Assembly: GCF_002086155.1 (NCBI RefSeq)
Contig: NZ_MVHE01000014.1
Coordinates: 1-64,000 of the forward strand
Length of the DNA: 64,000 nt
DNA from: Mycobacterium angelicum
GTDB lineage: Bacteria; Actinomycetota; Actinomycetes; Mycobacteriales; Mycobacteriaceae
Direction of reading: 5' to 3'
In this document: positions 63,667 to 64,000 of the stretch, piece after piece
Layout of the letters: each line of letters opens with the position of its first letter
How positions within the stretch are numbered: position 1 is the stretch's first letter
Translations under genes and position numbers: made by a program
Notes under the pieces: model-generated
Databases searched by the model: none
Told to the model about the DNA's origin: nothing
What the model saw: the letters and a program-made list of their open reading frames with translations, nothing else

Positions 63667-64000
63667 GGCGGCGGTCCTGGAGCCAGCTCGATGCCGCCCG
63701 GGAAGTTCGGGTCCGGAATCAACGGGATCTGCGGTGAGCCAGGCCCCCGCCCCACCACTCGTTCTTGCAGGCGCCACAGGGTGTACTTCAGCGAGCCGAT
63801 GAACTGATTCCAGTTGTAGCGGTGTGGTCCGTGCAGGCCGATGTCGCCGGGGAATCCGATGTCGGGTATGGATCCGAGCACCAGGCGGTCAACATTTGCG
63901 CGCACCGAAATCGAGCCCCCTGCAGTCGTTTTGACCATCGGCGGGATCATCCGGTTCAGTGGGAGCCAGCTGGTGTCGGGGCTTACCGCGACGTCGTTGG
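63663..64000 (-). CDS. Mce-family protein, MceE position, 3' part only
   Basis: The frame is open from the window edge to TGA at 63663-63665 and encodes the last 112 or so residues of an Mce protein. Features include NRMIPPMVKTTAGGSISVRA, the GDIGLHGPHRYNWNQFIGSLKYTLWRLQ region and a short Pro-rich end. This resembles the C-terminal region of MceE (LprN-type lipoprotein). It overlaps the mceF-position start by four bases (ATGA). The N-terminus lies outside the window. Confidence 0.8.
   Translation of the reverse strand, partial: NDVAVSPDTSWLPLNRMIPPMVKTTAGGSISVRANVDRLVLGSIPDIGFPGDIGLHGPHRYNWNQFIGSLKYTLWRLQERVVGRGPGSPQIPLIPDPNFPGGIELAPGPPP

Overview
The window is high-GC mycobacterial chromosome, most likely from a slow-growing non-tuberculous Mycobacterium. 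The markers are a single-chain type I fatty acid synthase with acpS, a PPE-MPTR gene, ESX-type (EspC-like) genes, an LdtB-type L,D-transpeptidase, and an mce operon with a Mam protein. The backbone keeps the order of the M. tuberculosis block Rv2525c (DUF1906) - fas - acpS - Rv2522c (M20 peptidase) - bcp - Rv2520c - ldtB, interrupted by accessory DNA. Gene-order comparison with M. tuberculosis is from memory, not from a search.

Layout. 0-4.0 kb: remnant DNA, then a leftward type I modification unit (hsdM-hsdS) with a GIY-YIG nuclease gene; no hsdR is in view. 4.2-12.6 kb: a catabolic cluster with a ferredoxin, a KshA-like Rieske oxygenase, an acyl-CoA synthetase, a SnoaL-like protein, a MaoC-type hydratase pair, an aldehyde dehydrogenase, a CrtC/lipocalin-like protein and a second Rieske oxygenase. 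12.7-14.0 kb: an XRE regulator and a small membrane protein, divergent. 14.1-25.0 kb: DUF1906 protein, fas and acpS. 25.1-28.3 kb: a leftward two-component system and a broken PPE-MPTR gene. 28.3-33.2 kb: M20 peptidase, hotdog thioesterase, bcp, a putative ESX-secreted toxin with a possible immunity gene and a frameshifted EspC-like partner, and the Rv2520c-like protein.

33.3-59.3 kb is accessory DNA between the Rv2520c homologue and a tRNA-Lys gene beside ldtB. It holds a DUF3556 membrane protein, a SsuABC/TauABC-like transporter whose genes overlap, an ATP-grasp enzyme overlapped by a serine beta-lactamase-fold hydrolase, and an 18.5 kb leftward operon for a complete insecticidal-type Tc (ABC) toxin. 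That operon encodes a TcB-TcC fusion of 2,623 residues with an HNH-like C-terminal domain, then TcA split into two chains of 2,426 and 1,097 residues. It is the most striking system in the window. 59.5-64.0 kb: tRNA-Lys(CTT), ldtB, a DUF3298-like secreted protein, a Mam protein, mceF-like and the 3' end of mceE-like.

How the parts work together. FAS-I needs AcpS to load its internal carrier domain, and the two genes are adjacent. The Rieske/ferredoxin/CoA-ligase/hydratase cluster has the logic of oxidative degradation of a cyclic or isoprenoid substrate. In the Tc model, the TcA chains build the injector and the TcB-TcC fusion forms the cocoon that holds and delivers the C-terminal effector. 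No release gene (holin, endolysin) or dedicated regulator was seen next to the Tc operon.
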